Shown here: positions 1-7,679 of the stretch, in pieces
Position numbering within the stretch: position 1 is the stretch's first letter
Layout: each line of letters starts with the position of its first letter
Source of the DNA: JAOUEA01 sp963825635
GTDB lineage: Bacteria; Actinomycetota; UBA4738; HRBIN12
Assembly: GCA_963825635.1 (NCBI GenBank)
Contig: CAWGTU010000001.1
Coordinates: 1,302,001 to 1,366,000 of the forward strand
Length of the DNA: 64,000 bases
Direction: 5' to 3'
Position numbers and translations under genes: made by a program
Notes under the pieces: generated by a model
The model's input: the letters and a program-made list of their open reading frames with translations, nothing else
The model's database searches: none
Told to the model about the DNA's origin: nothing

Positions 1-818
1 GCAACGAGGCACAGGGCCTTCCCGGCGACGTCGTGGCGGTCGCCGACGCCGCGGTCCGCGTTCCCCAGTCCGGCCGGGCGGAATCGCTGAACCTCGCTGC
101 CGCGGCGACTGTGTGCCTGTTCGAGTGGCAACGGCGCCGTCTGCGGGCGGGCGAGGCCCTCGAGAACATCGTGGCGTCCGCGGCCCACGACATCCGGTCG
201 CCGCTCACGGCGATGAAGGGATTCGGATACGCGCTCGAGCGCCGGTGGAGCGCGATGAGCGAGGACCAGCGTGCCCTGATGCTGCAAGGCATCGTGCACG
301 ACGCGGACCGCATGGACACCATCTTGAGGATGCTCGTCGATGCGGGCCGGGTGGTCGGTGGCACGCTCGAGGTGTTCCGGGAGCAGGTCGACGTCGGGGA
401 ACTCGTCATGAGCGTCGCCCAGGCGCAGCGGAGGGATCCCGACCACCCGGAGGTCGAGTGGGCCGGCCGGGTGGGTGTCGTCTTCGCGGATCCCGCCCGG
501 CTCAAGACGACGGTCCAGGCGTTCCTCGGATCGCTCGTGTGGTGGGGGAGCGAGGGACCCATCGTCGTCGACGGGGAGATGCGGGGGTCGACGTTGGTGC
601 TCCGTGCCTCGAGACCGACTTCCGATCTCACCGACGACGAGACGGACGCGCTCTTCCTGCCTCGGCGCCCGGGAGAGGGAGCCGGCAGCAAGATCGGACT
701 GTTCGTGGCCCGGGGTGTGACCGAGGCCCAGGGGGGGCGCTGCTGGGGATCGGTCGAGGACGGTCGTCTGGTGTTCCACCTCGAGCTTCCCGCGGGGCCT
801 GACGCGCCGTCGGCGTGA
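1..818 (+). CDS. TrmH/SpoU rRNA methyltransferase C-terminus fused to a histidine-kinase-like domain (5' partial)
   Basis: The frame is open from base 3 with no stop upstream, so the gene starts before the window. The first ~35 visible residues read like the end of a SpoU/TrmH 2'-O-ribose methyltransferase: NEAQGLP, then VRVPQSGRAESLNLAAAA, the family's motif 3 region that forms the SAM-binding knot. Without a stop, the frame continues into a histidine-kinase-like module: an H-box (AAHDIRSPLTAMKGF), a dimerisation helix, then a degenerate ATPase domain ending in a G2-like box (GSKIGLFVARGVTEAQGG). The N-box asparagine and the DxGxG motif are not evident, so ATP binding is doubtful. A TrmH-type methylase commonly lies just upstream of pheS in actinobacteria, which fits the location. 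The fusion is seen in sequence; its function is inferred. Confidence 0.75.
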   Translation, partial: NEAQGLPGDVVAVADAAVRVPQSGRAESLNLAAAATVCLFEWQRRRLRAGEALENIVASAAHDIRSPLTAMKGFGYALERRWSAMSEDQRALMLQGIVHDADRMDTILRMLVDAGRVVGGTLEVFREQVDVGELVMSVAQAQRRDPDHPEVEWAGRVGVVFADPARLKTTVQAFLGSLVWWGSEGPIVVDGEMRGSTLVLRASRPTSDLTDDETDALFLPRRPGEGAGSKIGLFVARGVTEAQGGRCWGSVEDGRLVFHLELPAGPDAPSA

Positions 819-853
819 CGCCTCGCGCGCACCGTCGGCTCGCGACCGGCCGG

Positions 854-859
854 TAGACT
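854..859 (+). promoter_or_regulatory. -10 element (TAGACT) for pheS
   Basis: TAGACT ends 10 nt before the pheS ATG. No Shine-Dalgarno sequence lies between them, so transcription probably begins at or just before the start codon. Confidence 0.5.
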
Positions 860-869
860 CAGGCCCCTG

Positions 870-1925
870 ATGGACCCCGAGGAGATGCTCCGTTCACTCG
901 ACCTCGAGCGACGTCGCGGTCTCGACCTGATCGAGGCCGCCGCGACGCTGGATGAGCTCGAGGCGGCCCAGGTCGAGGTCATGGGCCGCAGGTCTCCGTT
1001 CAGCGCGGTCCAGAAGTCGCTGGGCGCGCTGCCACCCGACGACCGCAAGCGCGTGGGACAGGCGGCGAACGAGGTTCGGGGGGCTCTGCAGGATGCGCTC
1101 GCCGTTCGAGCCGAGCTCCTGCAGCACCTGGCCGAGGACGCCCTACTCGAAGCCGATCGACTGGACATGTCGTTGCCAGGACGGTCGCCCCGGGTGGGTT
1201 CGTTCCATCCCCTCACGATCGTCGAGCGCGAGGCCGTCGAGGTGTTCACGAGCCTCGGCTTCCGCGTCGTCGAAGGGCCTGAGGTCGAGGACGACTGGCA
1301 CAACTTCCAGGCGCTGAACATCCCCCCCGACCACCCCGCTCGCACGATGAAGGACTCCCTCTACGTGAACGTGCCGGGGAGGCCGGAACTCCTGCTGCGC
1401 ACGGAGACGTCGGCGGTGCAGATCCGCACGATGCAGTCCCAGCCGCCCCCCGTCTTCGTGGTGGCCCCCGGTCGCGTCTACCGGCGCGAGACCCCCGACC
1501 CGACCCACCTGCCCGTCTTCCAGCAGATCGAGGGATTGGCGGTCGACGAAGGCATCACGTTCGCCGACCTGAAGGGCACCCTCGATGTGTTCGTGAAGGC
1601 GATGTTCGGTGAGCGGCGTCGCATCAGGCTGGGCCCGGCGTTCTTCCCGTTCGTGGAACCGGGCTGCGAGGTCGGGGTCTCGTGCTTCCGCTGCGACGGA
1701 GCCGGCTGTCGAGTCTGCGGCACTGGATGGATCGAGCTGCTCGGCGCCGGCATGGTGCACCCGGTGGTCCTCGAGAACTGCGGGTACGACCCCGAGCGCT
1801 ACACGGGGTTCGCGTTCGGGCTCGGCATCGAGCGGGTGGCTCTGCTCAGGTACGAGATCTCCGACATCCGCTTGCTCGTCGACGGCGACGTGCGCCTGCT
1901 TGAGCAGTTCCAGGGGGTCGTATGA
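870..1925 (+). CDS. pheS: Phenylalanine--tRNA ligase alpha subunit
   Basis: Catalytic alpha subunit of the (alpha-beta)2 phenylalanyl-tRNA synthetase, cytoplasmic, charging tRNA-Phe. At 351 aa it has the usual length. An N-terminal coiled-coil tRNA-binding arm (residues ~1-100) precedes the class II catalytic core. Motif 2 is seen as GRVYRRETPDPTHLPVFQQI and motif 3 as GFAFGLGIERVALLRYEI. A cysteine cluster (CFRCDGAGCRVCG) before motif 3 matches the family. The ATG follows a TAGACT -10 element with no ribosome binding site. It overlaps pheT by 4 nt (ATGA), so the two subunits are translationally coupled. Confidence 0.97.
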   Translation: MDPEEMLRSLDLERRRGLDLIEAAATLDELEAAQVEVMGRRSPFSAVQKSLGALPPDDRKRVGQAANEVRGALQDALAVRAELLQHLAEDALLEADRLDMSLPGRSPRVGSFHPLTIVEREAVEVFTSLGFRVVEGPEVEDDWHNFQALNIPPDHPARTMKDSLYVNVPGRPELLLRTETSAVQIRTMQSQPPPVFVVAPGRVYRRETPDPTHLPVFQQIEGLAVDEGITFADLKGTLDVFVKAMFGERRRIRLGPAFFPFVEPGCEVGVSCFRCDGAGCRVCGTGWIELLGAGMVHPVVLENCGYDPERYTGFAFGLGIERVALLRYEISDIRLLVDGDVRLLEQFQGVV

Positions 1926-4312
1926 GGATCGTCTGGTCGTGGCTGCGGGAGTTCTGCCCGACCGAGCAGACGGCGGACGACCTCGCGGAACGGTTGACCC
2001 TACACGGCGTGAAGGTCGAGGAGGTGCTCCACCCGTGGAGCGGCGTCCAGGGGGTGATCGTCGCCCGCGTCGTGAAGGTGGAGGACCACCCGAATTCGCA
2101 GAAGCTCACCGTGGTGACCGTCGACGACGGCGCGGGGGAGCATGTCGTGTGCGCCGGTATCCGCAACTACGAGGCTGGCGATCTCGTGCCCTGGGCGCGG
2201 CCCGGTGCGCGCGTGCCCGTGCTTCCCGAGCCGCTCGCCCCCCGGGACATGGGAGGCGTCGTCTCGAACGGCATGCTGTGCTCGTCGCGAGAGCTCGCGA
2301 TCGCCGACGTGCACACCGGCATCCTGGTGCTGAACGCGGAGGCCGTCTCACCGGGCGAGGACCTCGTCACCGCGCTCGGCCTCGACGACGAGGTCCTCGA
2401 CATCGAGGTGGAACCGAACCGACCGGACTTCCTCAGCGTGGTGGGGGTGGCGCGCGAGGTCTCGGCTCTCACGGGCACGCCCCTCGTCGACCCCGCGCCG
2501 CCGCTCGGAGAGTCGCAGGAGCGAGCCGGTGAGGTTGCGACGATCCGCATCGACGCGCTCGACGGTTGCCCCCGGTACGTGGCTCGGGTGATCAGAGGCA
2601 TCAGCGGGGGAACGACGCCGATCCGCGCCCAGGCTCGCCTGACCGCGTGTGGCATGCGGCCGATCTCTGCGGTGGTCGACGCCACGAACTACACGATGCT
2701 GGAGATCGGACAGCCGCTGCACGCGTTCGACCTGCACAGGCTGGAGGGACCCGGCATCGTGGTGCGGCGCGCGGCCGATGGCGAGATCCTGCGCACGCTC
2801 GACGGCGTCGATCGGACGCTGGGCGAGGGCGATCTCCTGATCTGTGACGTCGAACGGCCGGTGGCGATCGCGGGGGTGATGGGAGGTGCGACCTCGGAGG
2901 TCGGCGATGACACCGTCGACGTCCTGCTCGAGTCGGCGTCGTTCACGCGCACGGGCATCCTGCGCACCGCCCGCCGTCTCGACCTGCACACCGAGGCGTC
3001 ACATCGATTCGAGCGAGGCACCGATCCCGAGGCGCTCGATGCCGCAGCGGCCAGGGGGGCGCAGCTGATGGCGGCGTGGGCTGGTGGCGCGGTCTCGAGC
3101 GGCATCGCCGAGGACGGAGCCACGCCGCCGCGCCGGTGGGTGTCGATCCGCCCCGCGCGGGCATCGGCGTTGCTCGCGTACGACGTGAGCCGGGCTGACA
3201 CCGAAGGTGTCTTCGACCGACTCCGCATGGCGCACCGCCCTTCGTTCGACGGCGATGCCGAGGCCATCGAGGCCGAGGTGCCCGGGTATCGCGTGGACGT
3301 CGAGCGGGAGGTCGACCTGATCGAGGAGGTCGCGCGGGTGCTCGGGTACGAGCGCATCGGCATGCGCGTGCCGCCGACCGGACAGGCCGGCGGGGTCCCC
3401 GAGTCCTACCGGTTCCGGATGCGGGCGGTCGACGGCCTCGTCCGATGCGGGCTCCGAGAGGTGCAGCTCATGACGTTCGCGTCGGCCGAGGATCTCGCGA
3501 TGAGCGGCGACGTCGAACCGGTGCCCGTCGCGAACCCGCTCCAAGCCGACGAGGGCTTCCTCCGCACGCGGCTCCTGCCCGGGCTCGTGAGCGCGACGGC
3601 CCGCAACCAGGCCTGGGGGGTTGCCGACGTCTCGATCTTCGAGGCGGGCACGGTCTTCCGTCTCGAGGGTGAGGACGTCTCGGAGCGTCAGGACGTGGCG
3701 TTCGCCCTGTCCGGCCCGGCCGACGAGCATTGGTCGGCAGAGCCACGGTCCTACGACGCGCTCGACGCGACGGGCGTGCTCGGCGCGCTGATGACGGAGC
3801 TCGGTGTCCGCGGGTGGCGCCTGGGCGACGCCCCCGGCCACCCGTTCCATCCCGGCCGTTCCGCGCGGGTGCTCGTCGGCGACGCGAGCGTCGGTGCTGT
3901 GGGGGAGGTGCACCCGCGGGTCGCCCGCGCCCACGAGATCGTGGGGCGCCTCGCGGTCTGTGAGCTGGTGCTCGACGATCTCTTGGCGGTCGCGACGGAT
4001 TCGTTGGTGGCCCACGACGTGCCGCGATACCCGCCCGTCCGGCGCGACCTCGCGTTCATCGTCGCCGAGGACGCCGTCGCCGGCGAGGTCCAGGGGGCGA
4101 TCGAGGAGGCGGCGGGCGAGCTCTTGGGCCGGTGCGCGTTGTTCGACGTGTTCCGGGGTCCTCCGCTCGAGCCGGGGACCAAGAGCCTCGCGTTCGCGCT
4201 GGAGCTGCGAGCCCGTGATCGCACGCTCACGAGCGAGGACGGGGAGCCGGTCGTCGCCGCGATCGTCGACCGGCTCCGACGGGACTTCGGCGCCGAGCTG
4301 CGATCGGGCTGA
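1922..4312 (+). CDS. pheT: Phenylalanine--tRNA ligase beta subunit
   Basis: Beta subunit of phenylalanyl-tRNA synthetase, 796 aa, the long bacterial form. Order of domains: an N-terminal EMAP/Trbp111-like OB fold (~40-150) that binds tRNA, the B3/4 editing domain (~210-380) that hydrolyses mischarged Tyr-tRNA-Phe, the B5 DNA-binding-like domain (~400-470), a degenerate class II core, and a C-terminal anticodon-binding FDX-ACB domain from ~705 (PRYPPVRRDLAFIV). Its ATG overlaps the pheS stop. It is the last gene of the operon; about 90 nt separate it from argF. Confidence 0.97.
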   Translation: MRIVWSWLREFCPTEQTADDLAERLTLHGVKVEEVLHPWSGVQGVIVARVVKVEDHPNSQKLTVVTVDDGAGEHVVCAGIRNYEAGDLVPWARPGARVPVLPEPLAPRDMGGVVSNGMLCSSRELAIADVHTGILVLNAEAVSPGEDLVTALGLDDEVLDIEVEPNRPDFLSVVGVAREVSALTGTPLVDPAPPLGESQERAGEVATIRIDALDGCPRYVARVIRGISGGTTPIRAQARLTACGMRPISAVVDATNYTMLEIGQPLHAFDLHRLEGPGIVVRRAADGEILRTLDGVDRTLGEGDLLICDVERPVAIAGVMGGATSEVGDDTVDVLLESASFTRTGILRTARRLDLHTEASHRFERGTDPEALDAAAARGAQLMAAWAGGAVSSGIAEDGATPPRRWVSIRPARASALLAYDVSRADTEGVFDRLRMAHRPSFDGDAEAIEAEVPGYRVDVEREVDLIEEVARVLGYERIGMRVPPTGQAGGVPESYRFRMRAVDGLVRCGLREVQLMTFASAEDLAMSGDVEPVPVANPLQADEGFLRTRLLPGLVSATARNQAWGVADVSIFEAGTVFRLEGEDVSERQDVAFALSGPADEHWSAEPRSYDALDATGVLGALMTELGVRGWRLGDAPGHPFHPGRSARVLVGDASVGAVGEVHPRVARAHEIVGRLAVCELVLDDLLAVATDSLVAHDVPRYPPVRRDLAFIVAEDAVAGEVQGAIEEAAGELLGRCALFDVFRGPPLEPGTKSLAFALELRARDRTLTSEDGEPVVAAIVDRLRRDFGAELRSG

Positions 4313-4388
4313 CCCCTCGCCGAGCCGCCCCCGGCCTCTCTGTCGTCGTCGAACGGCCGTCCCCTGGCACCGCTTCGGTGGATGCCGA

Positions 4389-4394
4389 TAGACT
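4389..4394 (+). promoter_or_regulatory. -10 element (TAGACT) for argF
   Basis: TAGACT ends 7 nt before the GTG start of argF, the spacing expected if transcription starts on the start codon. Confidence 0.5.
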
Positions 4395-4401
4395 CCGCGC
4401 C

Positions 4402-5322
4402 GTGGAGCACGACTACCTCTCCGTCGACGATCTCAGCCCCAAGGAGCTCGACGACCTGCTCGACCTGGCCGCCGACGTGAAAGCTCATCCCGAGGCATAT
4501 GATGGCCTACTGGCCGGGCGATCGATCGGCCTGGTGTTCGAGAAGCCGAGCACCCGCACCAGGGTCTCGTTCGAGGTCGGGGTCGCGCAGCTCGGCGCCC
4601 ATCCGGTCGTGCTCTCCTCGAGCGAGCTGCAGCTCGGCCGTGGCGAGACGATCGAGGACACGGGGCGGGTGCTGTCGAGGTACCTCGATGCGATCGTGCT
4701 GCGGACCTTCGAGCAGGAGCGGCTGGAAGTGATGGCCGGCGCCGCCGACGTGCCGGTGGTGAACTCCCTCTCGGACTTCGAACACCCGTGTCAGGCGCTG
4801 GCCGATCTGCTCACGATGCGTGAGCGTCTCGGATCTCTGGGCGGCCGCACCCTCACCTTCCTCGGTGACGGGAACAACGTCGCACATTCCCTGCTGCTCG
4901 GCGGCGCGAAGGCGGGCATGACGGTGCGGGTCGCGACCCCCGCAGGGTTCGAGCCGATCCCCCAGGTCGTGCAACGTGCCTCCGAGATCGCGGAGGAGAC
5001 CGGTGGCGGGGCCGAGGTGACGAACGACCCCTCCGGGGCCGCCCGTGGGGCCGACGTGCTGTACACCGACGTCTGGGCCAGCATGGGGCAGGAAGCCGAG
5101 GCCGACGAGCGGATGCTGGTGTTCACGCCCTACCAGGTGACCCAGGACCTGGTCGAGGCCGCCGCCGAGCACGTGGTGGTGCTCCACTGCCTGCCGGCGC
5201 ACCGGGGCCAGGAGATCGCTGCCGAGGTGATCGACGGCCCGCGCTCAGCCGTCTGGGACCAGGCCGAGAACCGCCTCCACACCCAGAAGGCGCTGCTGCT
5301 CCGCCTCTTCGGCGCCGCCTGA
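4402..5322 (+). CDS. argF: Ornithine carbamoyltransferase
   Basis: Converts ornithine and carbamoyl phosphate to citrulline in arginine biosynthesis. 306 aa from GTG 4402; an in-frame ATG at 4378 lies upstream of the -10 element and is unlikely to be used. The carbamoyl-phosphate motif STRTR is seen in FEKPSTRTRVSFEVG, HPCQ in FEHPCQALADLL, and the ornithine-binding HCLP in VVLHCLPAHRG. No other arg genes are adjacent. The gene lies between pheT and polX, as a single gene with its own short promoter. Confidence 0.95.
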   Translation: MEHDYLSVDDLSPKELDDLLDLAADVKAHPEAYDGLLAGRSIGLVFEKPSTRTRVSFEVGVAQLGAHPVVLSSSELQLGRGETIEDTGRVLSRYLDAIVLRTFEQERLEVMAGAADVPVVNSLSDFEHPCQALADLLTMRERLGSLGGRTLTFLGDGNNVAHSLLLGGAKAGMTVRVATPAGFEPIPQVVQRASEIAEETGGGAEVTNDPSGAARGADVLYTDVWASMGQEAEADERMLVFTPYQVTQDLVEAAAEHVVVLHCLPAHRGQEIAAEVIDGPRSAVWDQAENRLHTQKALLLRLFGAA

Positions 5323-5331
5323 GGCGTCGAG

Positions 5332-7056
5332 GTGCCTCGAACCAACGACCGGGTCGAGCGAGCGCTCCAGGAGTACGCCGACCTGCTCTCGATCGTGAGC
5401 GACGACCCCTTCAAGCCGCGCGCCTATGAGAAGGCGGCTCGGGCCGTGGGGGGGTATCCGGACGACGTTGCCGAGCTCGATGAGCGCGGCGTGCTGGCGA
5501 TCCCCGGGGTCGGGAAGTCGATCGCAGCGAAGGTCAGCGAGTACCTGCGCAGCGGGAGCTTCGAGGAGCTCGACCACCTGCGGGCGCAGGTGCCCGTCGG
5601 CGTCCGGGAGATGACGTCGATCCCCGGCTTCGGTCCGAAGAAGGCGATGGCGGCCTATCGGGAGCTGGGCATCGCCTCGGTCGACGAGCTCGCGGCCGCC
5701 GCTGAGCGGGGCGAGCTGGCGTCGCTGAAGGGCTTCTCTCGCACGACGGAGCGCAACGTGCTCGCCGGTGTCCGTCAGCTGCGGTCCAGCCGAGGGCGGG
5801 TCCAGGTGAACGAGGCCCTCGAGGTCGCCGAGGAACTGCTCGCACGTCTCCGATCGATCCCCGGGGTGCGGCGGGCCGCCTACGCGGGTTCGCTGCGACG
5901 CATGGCCGAGACGATCGGCGACGTCGACCTGCTCGTCGCGAGCGATCGACCGGCCGCCGTGATGGAGGCGTTCGTCGACTCCGGCGTGGTCGCCAGGGTG
6001 ATCGCCCATGGCGAGACGAAGTCGTCGATCGTGACGACGGCTGGGTTCCAGATCGATCTTCGGGTGGTCGACCGTGCGGCCTGGGGTGCCGCGATGATCT
6101 ACTTCACCGGCTCGAAGGCGCACAACATCCGGATCCGGGAGATGGCCGTCCGCAAAGGTCTGAAGCTGAACGAGTACGGCTTGTTCCGCGCCAAGACGGG
6201 GAAGCTTCTCGCGGCCGAGAGCGAGGAGATCGTCTACGAGCGCCTCGGCCTGCCGTACATCGAACCCACCCTGCGGGAGGACCGCGGCGAGCTCGAGGCC
6301 GCGCTCGCGGGAAAGCTGCCCGATCTGATCACCCTGCGTCAGATCCGGGGCGACCTGCACACGCACACGAATCTGACGGACGGCCTCGCACCGCTGGAGC
6401 GCATGCTCGACGCGGCCGCTGAGCACCGCTACGCCTACTACGCGGTCACCGACCATGCGCCGAACCTGTACATGCAGCGCATGACCGACGAGAAGATGCT
6501 CGATCAGCGTCGTCGGCTCCGCGCGCTGCAGGACCGGTATCCGTCCATGCGGCTGCTGCACGGCACCGAGCTCAACATCGATCCCGACGGAGGGGTGGAC
6601 TGGCCCGAGGAGTTCCTCGAGGGGTTCGATCTCACGGTCGCGTCGGTCCACTCGCACTTCGGCCAATCGAAGGATCAGATGACCCGCCGCGTGATCCGGG
6701 CGATCGAGCATCCCAGGGTCAACATCATCGGCCACCTGACCACACGCAAGATCGGTCGGCGCGATCCCGTCGATATCGACCTCGAGGCGGTGTTCGAGGC
6801 CGCCGGCCGCACCGGGACGGCATTGGAGATCAATGCCTACCCCGACCGGCTCGATCTCCGGGACGAGCACGTCCTGTGGGCGCGCCGTCACGGCGTGCGA
6901 TTCTCGATCGACACCGATGCGCACGCGGTGGGCCACCTCGACGTGATGCGCTTCGGCGTCGCGACCGCGCAGCGGGGGTGGCTCACGAAGGCCGACGTGA
7001 TCAACGCCTGGCCGATCTCCAGGCTCCAGCGATTCCTGCACAAGGACAACTCCTGA
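5332..7056 (+). CDS. polX: Family X DNA polymerase / 3'-5' exonuclease PolX
   Basis: Bacterial PolX (574 aa) fills short gaps in DNA repair and carries its own 3'-5' exonuclease. The N-terminal half has helix-hairpin-helix elements (around residues 50-130) and the nucleotidyltransferase palm with catalytic acidic residues in GDVDLLVAS and FQIDLRVVD. The C-terminal PHP phosphoesterase (from ~340) has its metal ligands: DLHTHTNLTDG, AVTDHAP, GTELNID, VHSHFG, and the final DTDAH. Start is GTG 5332, only 9 nt after the argF stop. It overlaps the next gene's probable CTG start by 4 nt, suggesting a repair pair with the glycosylase. Confidence 0.95.
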   Translation: MPRTNDRVERALQEYADLLSIVSDDPFKPRAYEKAARAVGGYPDDVAELDERGVLAIPGVGKSIAAKVSEYLRSGSFEELDHLRAQVPVGVREMTSIPGFGPKKAMAAYRELGIASVDELAAAAERGELASLKGFSRTTERNVLAGVRQLRSSRGRVQVNEALEVAEELLARLRSIPGVRRAAYAGSLRRMAETIGDVDLLVASDRPAAVMEAFVDSGVVARVIAHGETKSSIVTTAGFQIDLRVVDRAAWGAAMIYFTGSKAHNIRIREMAVRKGLKLNEYGLFRAKTGKLLAAESEEIVYERLGLPYIEPTLREDRGELEAALAGKLPDLITLRQIRGDLHTHTNLTDGLAPLERMLDAAAEHRYAYYAVTDHAPNLYMQRMTDEKMLDQRRRLRALQDRYPSMRLLHGTELNIDPDGGVDWPEEFLEGFDLTVASVHSHFGQSKDQMTRRVIRAIEHPRVNIIGHLTTRKIGRRDPVDIDLEAVFEAAGRTGTALEINAYPDRLDLRDEHVLWARRHGVRFSIDTDAHAVGHLDVMRFGVATAQRGWLTKADVINAWPISRLQRFLHKDNS

Positions 7057-7679
7057 GCCGTCGCCGACTGCCACGGACGTTCTACGAGCGGCCGGCGGTG
7101 GAGGTCGCCCCCGACCTGCTGGGTCGCACACTGGTCCGGCGGCTGCCCGGCGGTGCTCGTCTCGCCGGACGCATCGTGGAGACGGAGGCGTATGAGCCCG
7201 GCGATCCTGCGAGCCACGGCTTCCGAGGCATGACGGCGCGCAACCGCTCGATGTTCGGCCCTGCGGGGCACCTCTACGTGTACTTCACTTACGGCAACCA
7301 CTGGATGATGAACGCGGTGACCGGAGGGCCCGGGGAGCCGAGCGCGGTGCTCGTGCGGGCGGTCGAGCCGGTGGCGGGCCTCGAGGCGATGGCACGGGCT
7401 CGGGGCCGGGATCGTCCGGTGGACCTCTGCTCAGGGCCGGGGAAGCTCGCGCAGGCGCTGTCGGTGGACCGGTCCCACGACGGCGTCGACCTGGTGACCG
7501 GGACCGAGGTATGGATCGAGCGCGGGGTGGCGGCCCCCGGCCTCGTCGCGACGTCACCGCGGGTGGGGGTGAGGGTCGGCCTCGAACGGCAGTGGCGGTT
7601 CTTCGTCGCCGGCGATCCGTTCGTCAGCCGCGGTCGGCCGGGTCCTCCGTCGAACGCTCGGCGAGCTCCGACACCGTGA
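7053..7679 (+). CDS. mpg: DNA-3-methyladenine glycosylase (AAG/MPG family)
   Basis: Excises alkylated purines such as 3-methyladenine to start base excision repair. About 208 aa from the proposed start. The AAG signature is clear: LLGRTLVRRL, GRIVETEAYEP with the catalytic Glu, ASHGFRGMTARN and the DNA-intercalating region HLYVYFTYGNHW. No ATG, GTG or TTG gives a sensible start: the only in-frame ATG is 177 nt inside polX. The best candidate is CTG 7053, overlapping the polX TGA and preceded by AAGGA at 7042-7046. The 3' end overlaps the convergent penicillin-binding protein gene by 56 bp. Confidence 0.9.
   Translation: MSRRRLPRTFYERPAVEVAPDLLGRTLVRRLPGGARLAGRIVETEAYEPGDPASHGFRGMTARNRSMFGPAGHLYVYFTYGNHWMMNAVTGGPGEPSAVLVRAVEPVAGLEAMARARGRDRPVDLCSGPGKLAQALSVDRSHDGVDLVTGTEVWIERGVAAPGLVATSPRVGVRVGLERQWRFFVAGDPFVSRGRPGPPSNARRAPTP

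Noticed and set aside
5245..7131. A 628-codon open frame antisense to polX
   Set aside because: No family motifs, and it is the mirror of a clear PolX with all catalytic residues. High GC makes long antisense frames common.
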